Below, piece by piece: positions 30,880 through 39,274 of a stretch of DNA of 64,000 bases. The notes beneath the pieces were generated by a model that ran no database searches, had not been told where the DNA came from, and worked only from the letters and a program-made list of their open reading frames with translations. The first letter of the stretch is position 1. The number at the start of each line of letters is the position of its first letter. Location: assembly GCA_947447355.1 (NCBI GenBank), contig CANFJF010000005.1:33839-97838 (forward strand), read 5' to 3'. The DNA is from Comamonadaceae bacterium. Its GTDB lineage: Bacteria > Pseudomonadota > Gammaproteobacteria > Burkholderiales > Burkholderiaceae_C. The position numbers and the translations under genes were made by a program.

Positions 30880-33800
30880 TCACATCGTTGAAAAGCGACC
30901 GCCTTCCAATGCCAGCTTGGTGAGAAGTGGTGCCGGTGCCCATATCTCCCCATGCAGCGTCTGGAACTCGACGATGCGCGAATGAACTTTTTCCAGGCCC
31001 AATTGATCCGCGTAATACAGCGGTCCTCCCAAGGCGGCTGGAAATCCGTAACCTCTCACGTAAATAACATCAACGTCAGAAGCGCGCTCAACAATCCCTT
31101 CCGCGACGATGCGCGCCGCCTCGTTGATCAAGGCATACAGGGTGCGTTCGACAATCAGCGAATCTGGAACCTCACCCCGCACGATGCCGGCCTCCGTGGC
31201 GCATTGAATAATTAATTTTTCCACCAGCGGGTCTGCCATGGGTTGGCGACTGTCGCGCTCATAACGGTAGTAACCTGCGCCGGTTTTCATGCCGAACCGA
31301 CCGGCCTCACAAAGACAATCAGCCACCCTTGAATAACGCAGGCCGGGATCGCGCAGGGCGGCGTTGCGCTTTCTGGCGGCCCAAGGGATATCAAGACCGG
31401 CCATGTCAGAAACCGTCAGCGGGCCCATCGCCATGCCGAAGCCCTTGAGCGCTTGGTCGATGGACTGCGGGCTCGCGCCTTCTTCGAGTAAAAAGCCGAC
31501 TTCGCGCAGGTAATGACTCAGCATGCGGTTGCCGACAAAGCCATCACAGACGCCCACCAGAACAGGCGACTTGCCGAGCTTTAGACCGATCCCCATCGCG
31601 GTACTGATGACATCAGGCGCTGTCCTTTGGCCACGCACGACTTCCAACAGTCTCATCACATTGGCCGGACTGAAGAAGTGCAGTCCGACAACGCGACCGG
31701 GGTTGGAGACAGTGCGTGCCAGCTCATCAATGTTCAGCCTGGACGTGTTGGTGGAAAGGATGGTGTCAGGCCGACAGATGGCGTCCAGTTGTGCGAACAC
31801 CGCTTTTTTGACATCCATGTCTTCAAAAACCGCCTCCACGACGAGGTCCGCATCCGCAAGAGATTCGAAATCAGTCTCTCCAGTGATCCTGGAAACACGC
31901 AGCTCTAACTCCTGCGTGGTCAGCTTGCCCTTGTCGCAAGATATTTGGTAGTTGCTCCTGATGCGTGCCAGTCCCCGTGCGAGGGATTCTGAATCGGTAT
32001 CGATCAGTCTGACCGGATAACCCGCATTGGCAAAACTCATGGCAATGCCCGCGCCCATGGTCCCGGCCCCAATCACCGCAACACGATGAACAGGCAACTG
32101 CGTGCCCGAACCCGCGGCTGCGGCAACTTCCTCCGCTTGATGGATGTACTCCGCCGTTGTGCGGGGTGCACGTATGGCATCTGTGTTGCTTAAAACTTTG
32201 CGCACGATCAGGGCATCTACTGCCACAATGCCCGCAGGTAGGCAAACAAGTGGGTTGACGTCAAACTCGACAATTTGCGTAGCTTGATCTGCCAAAAATT
32301 CGGAAAGTCGACAGACAACACTGGCGAGGTTCTCAACATTCACAGCCGGTTGTCCGCGAAAACCATCCAGCACAGCGGCTCCCTTGAGGCTGCGCAGCAT
32401 GTCAATCGCCTCCTGCCTATTCACCGGGGCCACCCTGGTGGCCGTGTCACGCATCAGTTCGACAAAAACGCCGCCGAGGCCAACCACCACGAGAGGACCA
32501 AACAAAGGATCTATGCGTCCACCCACCACAATTTCGAGCCCGGCCCCCACCATTGGTTGAACCACAACGCCCGTGACACGGGGGCGGGGTGACATCTTTC
32601 CTGCATTCACAATGATCTCAGCAAAAGCGCTTTTCACAGCTGCCTGATTCTGTAGGTTGAGGCGAACCCCACCTGCCTCGGTTTTATGCAGCACGTCGGG
32701 CGATTCGATTTTGAGCACCACCGGATAACCCATTGTCTCAGCCGCGTCAGCCGCTTGATCCGCAGTCGTCGCGAGATGCTCCGGCAAAACCGGCACACCG
32801 TAGCTGGCCAAAATCGCCTTGGACTCTCTTTCAGTCAGACTTGTATTCGCAGACTTCATCATGGCTATCGCCGTTAACTTTGCGGCCTCTGGCCGAGACA
32901 GGCGTGCCTCGATACGCGGACCTTGGGCTCGACGCTCCTCACGCTTTCGCCAGGCGGCCAACGCTGCAAAACACCTGTCCATAGACCTGAAAAGCGCGAG
33001 CCTGCTATCTGTTTCAGCTTCGCGGGCACCATGGCCGTCAAGCCACTGTGTCAGCCACACGTAGCACGCCATCTTGCCGTGCTTTATGGCCAGGTCACTG
33101 AATATTTTGGCTCTTGAACTCGTCGTTCCATAAGAGTAGACCAGTGGGATCACCACTGTTCCAAAAGTCGGGTCTGACATCAGGGCATCACCACAGGCGT
33201 ACAGCGCTTCGGGATTAGAGACCACTTGAGCCGTGACGTCGCAAGGGTTTCGCGCCGAGCCGAATTCAGGTATGTGCGTCTCTAGCACCTTGCGCACCGC
33301 GTCAATGGGCTGTGGCAAAGGAACGCCATAAAGTTCTGCCTTGTCTGCAGCCATGATGGACGCCCCGCCTGAGGTGCTGATCACGGCAACGCTAGGGTTG
33401 ATGTACGCAGGGACCTTTGCAAAGAATGCGGCGGTCTCGATCAACGCTTCGAAATCCTTGACCACAATGACCCTGGCTCGTTCAAACGCGGCTTCATAGC
33501 CGGAGTTTGAACCCGCGAGCGATCCCGTGTGTGTCAGGGCTGCGGCTGCTCCCTGCTCACCCGTGGCCATTTTGTAGATCACCAGCGGTTTGTTGGCTTC
33601 CCACGCAATGGTCGCAGCCACCAGCAGACGACGCGGATCTGACATGCCTTCGATCACACATGCGATGGCGCGGGTATCAGGGTCTTCAGCCAGAAAACTC
33701 ACGTAGTCTGCGACGTCCACATCGCAAGAATTGCCAGACGTCAGTACATGGCTGAACCGGGTTCCAGACTGAACCGCCTGGAATAGCGAAAGTCCCAGTG

Positions 33801-34365
33801 CACCCGACTGACTGGCAATGCCGATGCCACCCAGCGCCTTGTCTGAAAAGTCGAGGCCAGAGCTGAAAGTGATGCCAAATCGCTTGGTGAAATTGATCAA
33901 GCCAATACAGTTAGGGCCGACGATGCGCAGGCCTGACCGTGCCGAAATTTCAACCAGTCGCTCCTGCAGTGCAATACGATCCGGCATGCCGGTTTCAGAA
34001 AAGCCAGACGCGTAAATAACAGCACCGCCCACACCCAGTTCAGCACATTCAAGCACCACCGCTTCAACCAACTCCCGCCTGACCATGACCACGACACAAT
34101 CCGGGACCTCGGGGAGAGCCTTCAACGAGGCAAAGCATGGCTGCCCGTTGATGTCCTCGTACTTCTCGTTGATCAGGTAGACCGAACCATCGAAGCTGGT
34201 TGTGTTCGCCAGTGTTTTAAAACCGAACGAAGACGCATTGGGAGATGCCCCCACCAGTGCAATACTGCGCGGCATCAGCAGCCTTGTCAGATCATGCGTT
34301 CTATAAACGTTTCTATCCACCGGACGCATACCATCATCCTTGTCGAATTTAATGGAATTTTTCAC
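30880..34365 (-). CDS. Fusion: ADP-forming acyl-CoA synthetase (CoA-binding + ligase + ATP-grasp) with C-terminal 3-hydroxyacyl-CoA dehydrogenase
   Basis: N-part: LLMPRSIALVGASPNASSFG, ...ILASYGVPVLPEHL...ATP-grasp; C-part: RVAVIGAGTMGAGIAMSFANAG, VEAVFEDMDVKK, HFFSPANVMRLLEVV; one uninterrupted 1161 aa ORF. Confidence 0.92.
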   Translation of the reverse strand: MKNSIKFDKDDGMRPVDRNVYRTHDLTRLLMPRSIALVGASPNASSFGFKTLANTTSFDGSVYLINEKYEDINGQPCFASLKALPEVPDCVVVMVRRELVEAVVLECAELGVGGAVIYASGFSETGMPDRIALQERLVEISARSGLRIVGPNCIGLINFTKRFGITFSSGLDFSDKALGGIGIASQSGALGLSLFQAVQSGTRFSHVLTSGNSCDVDVADYVSFLAEDPDTRAIACVIEGMSDPRRLLVAATIAWEANKPLVIYKMATGEQGAAAALTHTGSLAGSNSGYEAAFERARVIVVKDFEALIETAAFFAKVPAYINPSVAVISTSGGASIMAADKAELYGVPLPQPIDAVRKVLETHIPEFGSARNPCDVTAQVVSNPEALYACGDALMSDPTFGTVVIPLVYSYGTTSSRAKIFSDLAIKHGKMACYVWLTQWLDGHGAREAETDSRLALFRSMDRCFAALAAWRKREERRAQGPRIEARLSRPEAAKLTAIAMMKSANTSLTERESKAILASYGVPVLPEHLATTADQAADAAETMGYPVVLKIESPDVLHKTEAGGVRLNLQNQAAVKSAFAEIIVNAGKMSPRPRVTGVVVQPMVGAGLEIVVGGRIDPLFGPLVVVGLGGVFVELMRDTATRVAPVNRQEAIDMLRSLKGAAVLDGFRGQPAVNVENLASVVCRLSEFLADQATQIVEFDVNPLVCLPAGIVAVDALIVRKVLSNTDAIRAPRTTAEYIHQAEEVAAAAGSGTQLPVHRVAVIGAGTMGAGIAMSFANAGYPVRLIDTDSESLARGLARIRSNYQISCDKGKLTTQELELRVSRITGETDFESLADADLVVEAVFEDMDVKKAVFAQLDAICRPDTILSTNTSRLNIDELARTVSNPGRVVGLHFFSPANVMRLLEVVRGQRTAPDVISTAMGIGLKLGKSPVLVGVCDGFVGNRMLSHYLREVGFLLEEGASPQSIDQALKGFGMAMGPLTVSDMAGLDIPWAARKRNAALRDPGLRYSRVADCLCEAGRFGMKTGAGYYRYERDSRQPMADPLVEKLIIQCATEAGIVRGEVPDSLIVERTLYALINEAARIVAEGIVERASDVDVIYVRGYGFPAALGGPLYYADQLGLEKVHSRIVEFQTLHGEIWAPAPLLTKLALEGGRFSTM

Positions 34366-35582
34366 TGAGAGTCCCCTCTAGACTTATCAGTCACAACGGC
34401 TCCGCAGGCTTCCAATGTCTCTCTCTCATGTTGGTCGTAGCCCACTTCTGCGAGTACCTGCATCGTGTGCTCACCGAGCCGCGGTGCGCTAAGCCGTAAC
34501 TCAGGTTTTGACTCCGACCAGTGGCCGGGAATGGCCATTGACACGACACGACCTTCAGAGGGATGCTCGACCGACTGGAAGTAACCCGTGGCGCACAGAT
34601 GTGGGTCTTTCATCAGGGATTGCAGAGTGTGCATGCGCATGGCCGGGATATCAATTTTTGGCAACACGTCCAGCCAATCCAGTGTGGTTCGCATCAGCAT
34701 GGCTTTTGCAACGATGGCGTTCAGCACGCCTATGTGAAGTGTCCGGTTGCCAATATCGGCGAATCGAGGATCACTGTCAAACTCATCGAGACGGCCTATC
34801 TGCTCAAAGAAACTGCGCCATTGCTTGTCGCTGTAAACCACGACGCAGATATGACCATCTGAGGTTGCAAATGGCTTGCGCTCGGGAGAGAGTTGCCGGG
34901 GGTAACCCATGCTGCCTTTTTGCGGCTCAAAGGTCGCGCCAGCCATGTGCTCACCCAGAACGAAAGGGACCATTGTTTCAAACATCGGAATTTCAATGGC
35001 TTGCCCCACACCTGATTTCTCGCGCCGGTAAAGTGCTGCAGTGACGGCATTGGATGCAGCCAAGCCAACCGCACGATCGACGAAAGCCAGTGGTACATAG
35101 CGCGGTACGCCATCACCCACCTCAGCGATGAGAGAGGGAAGACCAATGAGGCCCTGGATAAGGTCGTCGTAAGCAGGCAGGCCAGCATAAGGGCCGCCTT
35201 GACCGAAACCCACCAAACTGACAAAAATGAGCCGCGGATTCACCTCTGCCAATGCCTCGTACGTCAAACCCAGACGGGCCATCGCTTGGGGACGTACGTT
35301 GCAGATCATCACATCGCAACTCGAAGCCAACCTGAAAAGAATCTGGACTGCTTCAGGGGTTTTTAGGTCCAGTCCAATGCTTCTCTTATTTCGATTCACA
35401 TGCAGAAATCCACCGCCCATTTGCGCGTGTCGCATGGGGCCGATTCCCCGGACGACATCCCCACCCTTCGGTTCGACTTTGATCACGTCAGCGCCAAGAT
35501 CTCCGAGCAATTGGGTGGCAAAGGGGCCCATCAACACGGAAGTCAGATCAATGATGCGAACGCCATCCAACGGGCCGCTCAC
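34362..35582 (-). CDS. CaiB/BaiF family CoA transferase
   Basis: GPLDGVRIIDLTSVLMGPFATQLLGDLGADVIKVEPKGGD; ATGA overlap with downstream fusion gene. Confidence 0.95.
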   Translation of the reverse strand: MSGPLDGVRIIDLTSVLMGPFATQLLGDLGADVIKVEPKGGDVVRGIGPMRHAQMGGGFLHVNRNKRSIGLDLKTPEAVQILFRLASSCDVMICNVRPQAMARLGLTYEALAEVNPRLIFVSLVGFGQGGPYAGLPAYDDLIQGLIGLPSLIAEVGDGVPRYVPLAFVDRAVGLAASNAVTAALYRREKSGVGQAIEIPMFETMVPFVLGEHMAGATFEPQKGSMGYPRQLSPERKPFATSDGHICVVVYSDKQWRSFFEQIGRLDEFDSDPRFADIGNRTLHIGVLNAIVAKAMLMRTTLDWLDVLPKIDIPAMRMHTLQSLMKDPHLCATGYFQSVEHPSEGRVVSMAIPGHWSESKPELRLSAPRLGEHTMQVLAEVGYDQHERETLEACGAVVTDKSRGDSQ

Positions 35583-35775
35583 GGCAATACTCCCAAGTGG
35601 CGTACGACGCTCAAGTCCTTCCAGTCAGACAGTCCATTGCTGGGTCTAAGCATCATTCTTGCCAAGCGCACTTTTTCCATGGAAAGATTCTAGGATTCAG
35701 TGATCAGGATGGGAATCGCTCCTGAGCTATATCGCAAATGCTTTCGATTCATGACCTTGAAATTAAACCCAGCAC

Positions 35776-36732
35776 TCAGGGCTGCGCTAGGGGTATAGCC
35801 GTCTGCTGCATCAGCGCCATGAGTTCGCGCCTCAACCAGACAAAGAACGGGTCTTCATGGAGACTGTTGTGCCACCACAGCGCGACATCGTAGTCAGGGG
35901 TTTCAAAGGCCAGCGGTACCACCCGAATCTGGGGGTTAAAGAGCGATGCAATCAGTTTGTTGGGCAGCAATGCCACCATCTTTGTTCCGACAATAGAACG
36001 CGCCGCTGCAAAGTAGCTGGACATCGTCACATCTGCGGGTTGGATCTCCCGTCCAACGCCCCCTAAAAATTGGTTAATGATGCTTGGGAAGAAGTCAAAA
36101 CCGGATGGTGAAACATAAATTTGCCGCATACGGGCAAAATCAGAAAATGGAAGCGGACTCTTGAGATCCTCATTGGAAAGTGATGCAATGCAGGCCAACT
36201 TATCCCGGTAAAGAATGGATGAGCGCAAATTGAACTCAACGCCTGCAGCACCGATTAGCAAATCAACATGGCCCTTGCTCATTTCTGACTCCGCTTGACC
36301 AAAATGAATAGGCCGCAACCTGAGGTTGACCAAGGGAGCTTTGGCTCCGAGCATGCGAATGATGGCCGGACCCAGAATATATTGCAGATACTCGTTCATT
36401 CCAATTGAGACCGTTCGCTCAGCAAGACTCGCGTCAAAAGGGCCGACGGGATCGTAAAACTGACCGAGACCACTGAGGAGTCGTTCGAGTTCAGGCAATA
36501 ACATTCGCGCAAACGCAGTCAGCACCATCTGGTTACCGCTGCGCACAAGCAGACGATCACTGAACTCTGAGCGAAGCCGGTCTAAGGTCTTGCTCATGGC
36601 AGGCTGAGAAAGTCCTAGGTCCGCAGCGGCTTCGGAAACACCCTGACGGTCAAGCAATAGGTACAAACTCGTCAGCATGTTCAGGTCATGCTCTCTAAGC
36701 CTGCGAATTTTGTCAGGAATGTTGTCAGTCAT
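35776..36732 (-). CDS. LysR family transcriptional regulator
   Basis: LNMLTSLYLLLDRQGVSEAAADLGLSQPAMSKTLDRLR HTH. Confidence 0.93.
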   Translation of the reverse strand: MTDNIPDKIRRLREHDLNMLTSLYLLLDRQGVSEAAADLGLSQPAMSKTLDRLRSEFSDRLLVRSGNQMVLTAFARMLLPELERLLSGLGQFYDPVGPFDASLAERTVSIGMNEYLQYILGPAIIRMLGAKAPLVNLRLRPIHFGQAESEMSKGHVDLLIGAAGVEFNLRSSILYRDKLACIASLSNEDLKSPLPFSDFARMRQIYVSPSGFDFFPSIINQFLGGVGREIQPADVTMSSYFAAARSIVGTKMVALLPNKLIASLFNPQIRVVPLAFETPDYDVALWWHNSLHEDPFFVWLRRELMALMQQTAIPLAQP

Positions 36733-37231
36733 AGGCCAGTATCAGCTGATTTGAAGTACGTGCGGAAGTTGCCACAGCTTGAAAAACGCAGTTGTATCCG
36801 TCATATTTCTGGCCACCCAGCATTTTTTGATCTCATCGCCACTGGCGTCACGCATTGCCAAGCACTGGCCCAATTTCCGATTCAAGCTGGATTGAGTCGG
36901 TCATTGGTTACCGGCAACAGGGGCGGCTTCGATGAAGGACTCTATATCTTCTAAACCGTCTTTGTCGGCGGGTAGTTTGAACTTCATGATCGAGCATTAT
37001 GCTGATCATCAAAGCGTGAACCCTGCACCACAAATATAAAAGGGCTCTTCTTGTGAAGAACTCTAAGATCAAGCTTCATATTAAACAGCTGCCATCATGC
37101 CGAATCCAGGACAAAGTCAGTCCTAATTAAACAAGGTTTTCAGAGCACTTAAGGCTAAAATTATTTGCTTGAGTGGCAGACCAATATGTTTGCTGGCTGT
37201 TTGGCTTACGACTTGTGAAGATTGCCAGCCT

Positions 37232-37642
37232 ATGAAACTAATTCGCATCCTAAGCAGCCTTGCACTCTGTCTCAGTCTGTGGACTAGCACGGGCACGACG
37301 CAAACACTCAGTGACCCAGAACAGGGCTTACGCATCATGGCCAACCGCCAGCAAGGCAACTGCGTCACCTGCCATCAGATCAGTGTGTTGCGAGATGCCA
37401 AAGGAATTGACGGCGCAACGGGGAAGCAAGGCGATTTCGGCCCCTCTCTCGACGGCGTGGCCAACCGTTATAGCTTGACGCAACTGCGCGAATGGGTCAC
37501 GGATGCACGCAGGATAAGCCGACATACGCTCATGCCGCCCTTTGGAACGCTAGAGGGCACATCACAAGCCAGTCCATCACGCCCGATTCTCAACTTAGAA
37601 GAAATAGAGAATGTGACAGCAGCCTTAGCCACTTTGCGCTAA
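37232..37642 (+). CDS. soxX: Sulfur oxidation c-type cytochrome SoxX
   Basis: Signal peptide; GNCVTCH heme motif; FGPSLDGVANRYS; TLMPPFGT; adjacent soxYZA. Confidence 0.9.
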   Translation: MKLIRILSSLALCLSLWTSTGTTQTLSDPEQGLRIMANRQQGNCVTCHQISVLRDAKGIDGATGKQGDFGPSLDGVANRYSLTQLREWVTDARRISRHTLMPPFGTLEGTSQASPSRPILNLEEIENVTAALATLR

Positions 37643-37653
37643 AGTGCAAAATC

Positions 37654-38106
37654 ATGTTGAACTCGCAGACACCACTGGCTCGTCGTTGCTGCCTTGCACG
37701 CTTGGGGCTGGGTGCGGTGGGCTTGTTTGGAACGTCACAGGCGTTGGCCGCAACAGATCCCAATTCACAAGCCGACCTACTTTCGCGCGGGCTAAAAACC
37801 ACCGGCATTGAGGTCACACTGCCGCCGCTGGCTGATAACAGCAATGCCATTCCTTTACAGTTCACGCTGAAAGCGCCGCCGGGTCAACGGCTGCTGGGCT
37901 TTGAAATCATCGCCCCCGAAAACCCAAACCGTGTGATCTTGCGGTTCAAGCTGGGGCAACCCCAATCACGCTTCACATTTAGCACCCGCATTCGCCTCGC
38001 CATGACTCAGGAAGTCTGGGTCTTGGCACACCTTAACGATGGAACAAGCTTGGGGCTACCAACCCACACGGTGGTCACCGCCACAGCTTGTTCTGACGAG
38101 ACCTGA
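37654..38106 (+). CDS. soxY: SoxY-like thiosulfate carrier protein with atypical C-terminus
   Basis: RR signal (ARRCCLARLG), LTLKAPPGQRLLGFEIIAPENPN, RIRLAMTQEVWVLAHLNDGT; ends TVVTATACSDET instead of the canonical GGCGG. Confidence 0.85.
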   Translation: MLNSQTPLARRCCLARLGLGAVGLFGTSQALAATDPNSQADLLSRGLKTTGIEVTLPPLADNSNAIPLQFTLKAPPGQRLLGFEIIAPENPNRVILRFKLGQPQSRFTFSTRIRLAMTQEVWVLAHLNDGTSLGLPTHTVVTATACSDET

Positions 38107-38111
38107 ACAAC

Positions 38112-38450
38112 ATGTCGCATACGCTCGACCTTCGTGTTCGTCTGTCGCTCGTTGGGCCTTTGCGTCCTAACGCTGAGGTAGAGGTGCGTTTATTGATAGG
38201 GCACATGATGGAGACAGGATTTCGATACGACGGTTCAGGCGTGAAAGTGGCCAAAGACATCTTGCAATTTGTCAAAGTGCACATGGGCGATGCTTTGATC
38301 TTTGACGCGGAGTTAGGCACTGGCATGGCCGCCAACCCAATGCTCTTTTTTTCGTTCACCTTGCCACCGCAAGCGAATGACTTCGTGGTGAGCTGGACTG
38401 ACGATCAAGGTCGGACAGGCCAAATGCGCCAACCCGTGCGCTACAGCTAA
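38112..38450 (+). CDS. soxZ: SoxZ sulfur-oxidation protein
   Basis: VEVRLLIGHMMETGFRYD, FDAELGTGMAANPMLFFSF, WTDDQGRTG. Confidence 0.88.
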   Translation: MSHTLDLRVRLSLVGPLRPNAEVEVRLLIGHMMETGFRYDGSGVKVAKDILQFVKVHMGDALIFDAELGTGMAANPMLFFSFTLPPQANDFVVSWTDDQGRTGQMRQPVRYS

Positions 38451-38455
38451 ACACC

Positions 38456-39223
38456 ATGCCCCCACGCCGTTTATGGCCATACATGCTGGGTTTGGCCATA
38501 GGCCTAGGACAGCCGACGAGCGCACAAACGCGGCTCAGCGGCAACCAGTTTTTAACGCCACAGCTGCAGGCCATGCAACAAGATGCAGATGCCAACCCGA
38601 TCTCACTGTGGGTTGAAAAAGGCCAAATCTTGTGGCGCAACGACTGTCAAAGTTGCCATCAATCAGCAGAGACTTTACGTTCATCGGCCGCTGAATATCC
38701 ACGCTTGATCACTCGCAACAACAACAGGCGTTTGATCAACCTAGAAGATCAAATCAATGTGTGTCGCCAGCGTGTCGGGCAACACCCCAAGGGCTTGGAA
38801 GACGACGACACACTGTCACTCAGTGCCCTGCTCCACAGCATTGCCAAAGGCCAAAAAATCAACGCACAAGCACCCGTGGATGCGACAGGCCAGCAACATT
38901 GGAAGGACGCGTTAGCACAAGGCGCGCAACTCTACTCAACACGCATAGGACGTCTTAACTTGGCTTGTATGCATTGCCACGATGGCAAGGTTGGCGCCAA
39001 CCTTCGTGCCGAGATCATCAGCCCGGGCCACCCCACTGGTTTCCCCATTTACCGTTTGAATTGGCAAAACATGGGGTCGATAGACCGCCGTTTGCGCGCC
39101 TGCTACTCAGGCGTACAAGCCACCTTGCCACCACCCGGTAGCGAGACCCTGAGACAGTTGGAACTCTTCCTAAAGGTGCGTGCGAACGGCATGCCATTAG
39201 ACGGCCCGTCGATTCGGCGCTGA
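38456..39223 (+). CDS. soxA: Sulfur oxidation c-type cytochrome SoxA (dihaem)
   Basis: CQSCH and CMHCH haem motifs; LRACYSGVQATLPPPGS with the conserved Cys. Confidence 0.9.
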   Translation: MPPRRLWPYMLGLAIGLGQPTSAQTRLSGNQFLTPQLQAMQQDADANPISLWVEKGQILWRNDCQSCHQSAETLRSSAAEYPRLITRNNNRRLINLEDQINVCRQRVGQHPKGLEDDDTLSLSALLHSIAKGQKINAQAPVDATGQQHWKDALAQGAQLYSTRIGRLNLACMHCHDGKVGANLRAEIISPGHPTGFPIYRLNWQNMGSIDRRLRACYSGVQATLPPPGSETLRQLELFLKVRANGMPLDGPSIRR

Positions 39224-39238
39224 CGTTAGTCAGCAAGG

Positions 39239-39262
39239 GCAAGGCCCTGTCACAGGCCTTGC
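39239..39262. terminator. Candidate bidirectional hairpin between convergent soxA and molybdenum hydroxylase genes
   Basis: GCAAGGCC-CTGTCACA-GGCCTTGC perfect 8 bp stem; no clear U tract. Confidence 0.45.
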
Positions 39263-39274
39263 TGCTCACTGCAC

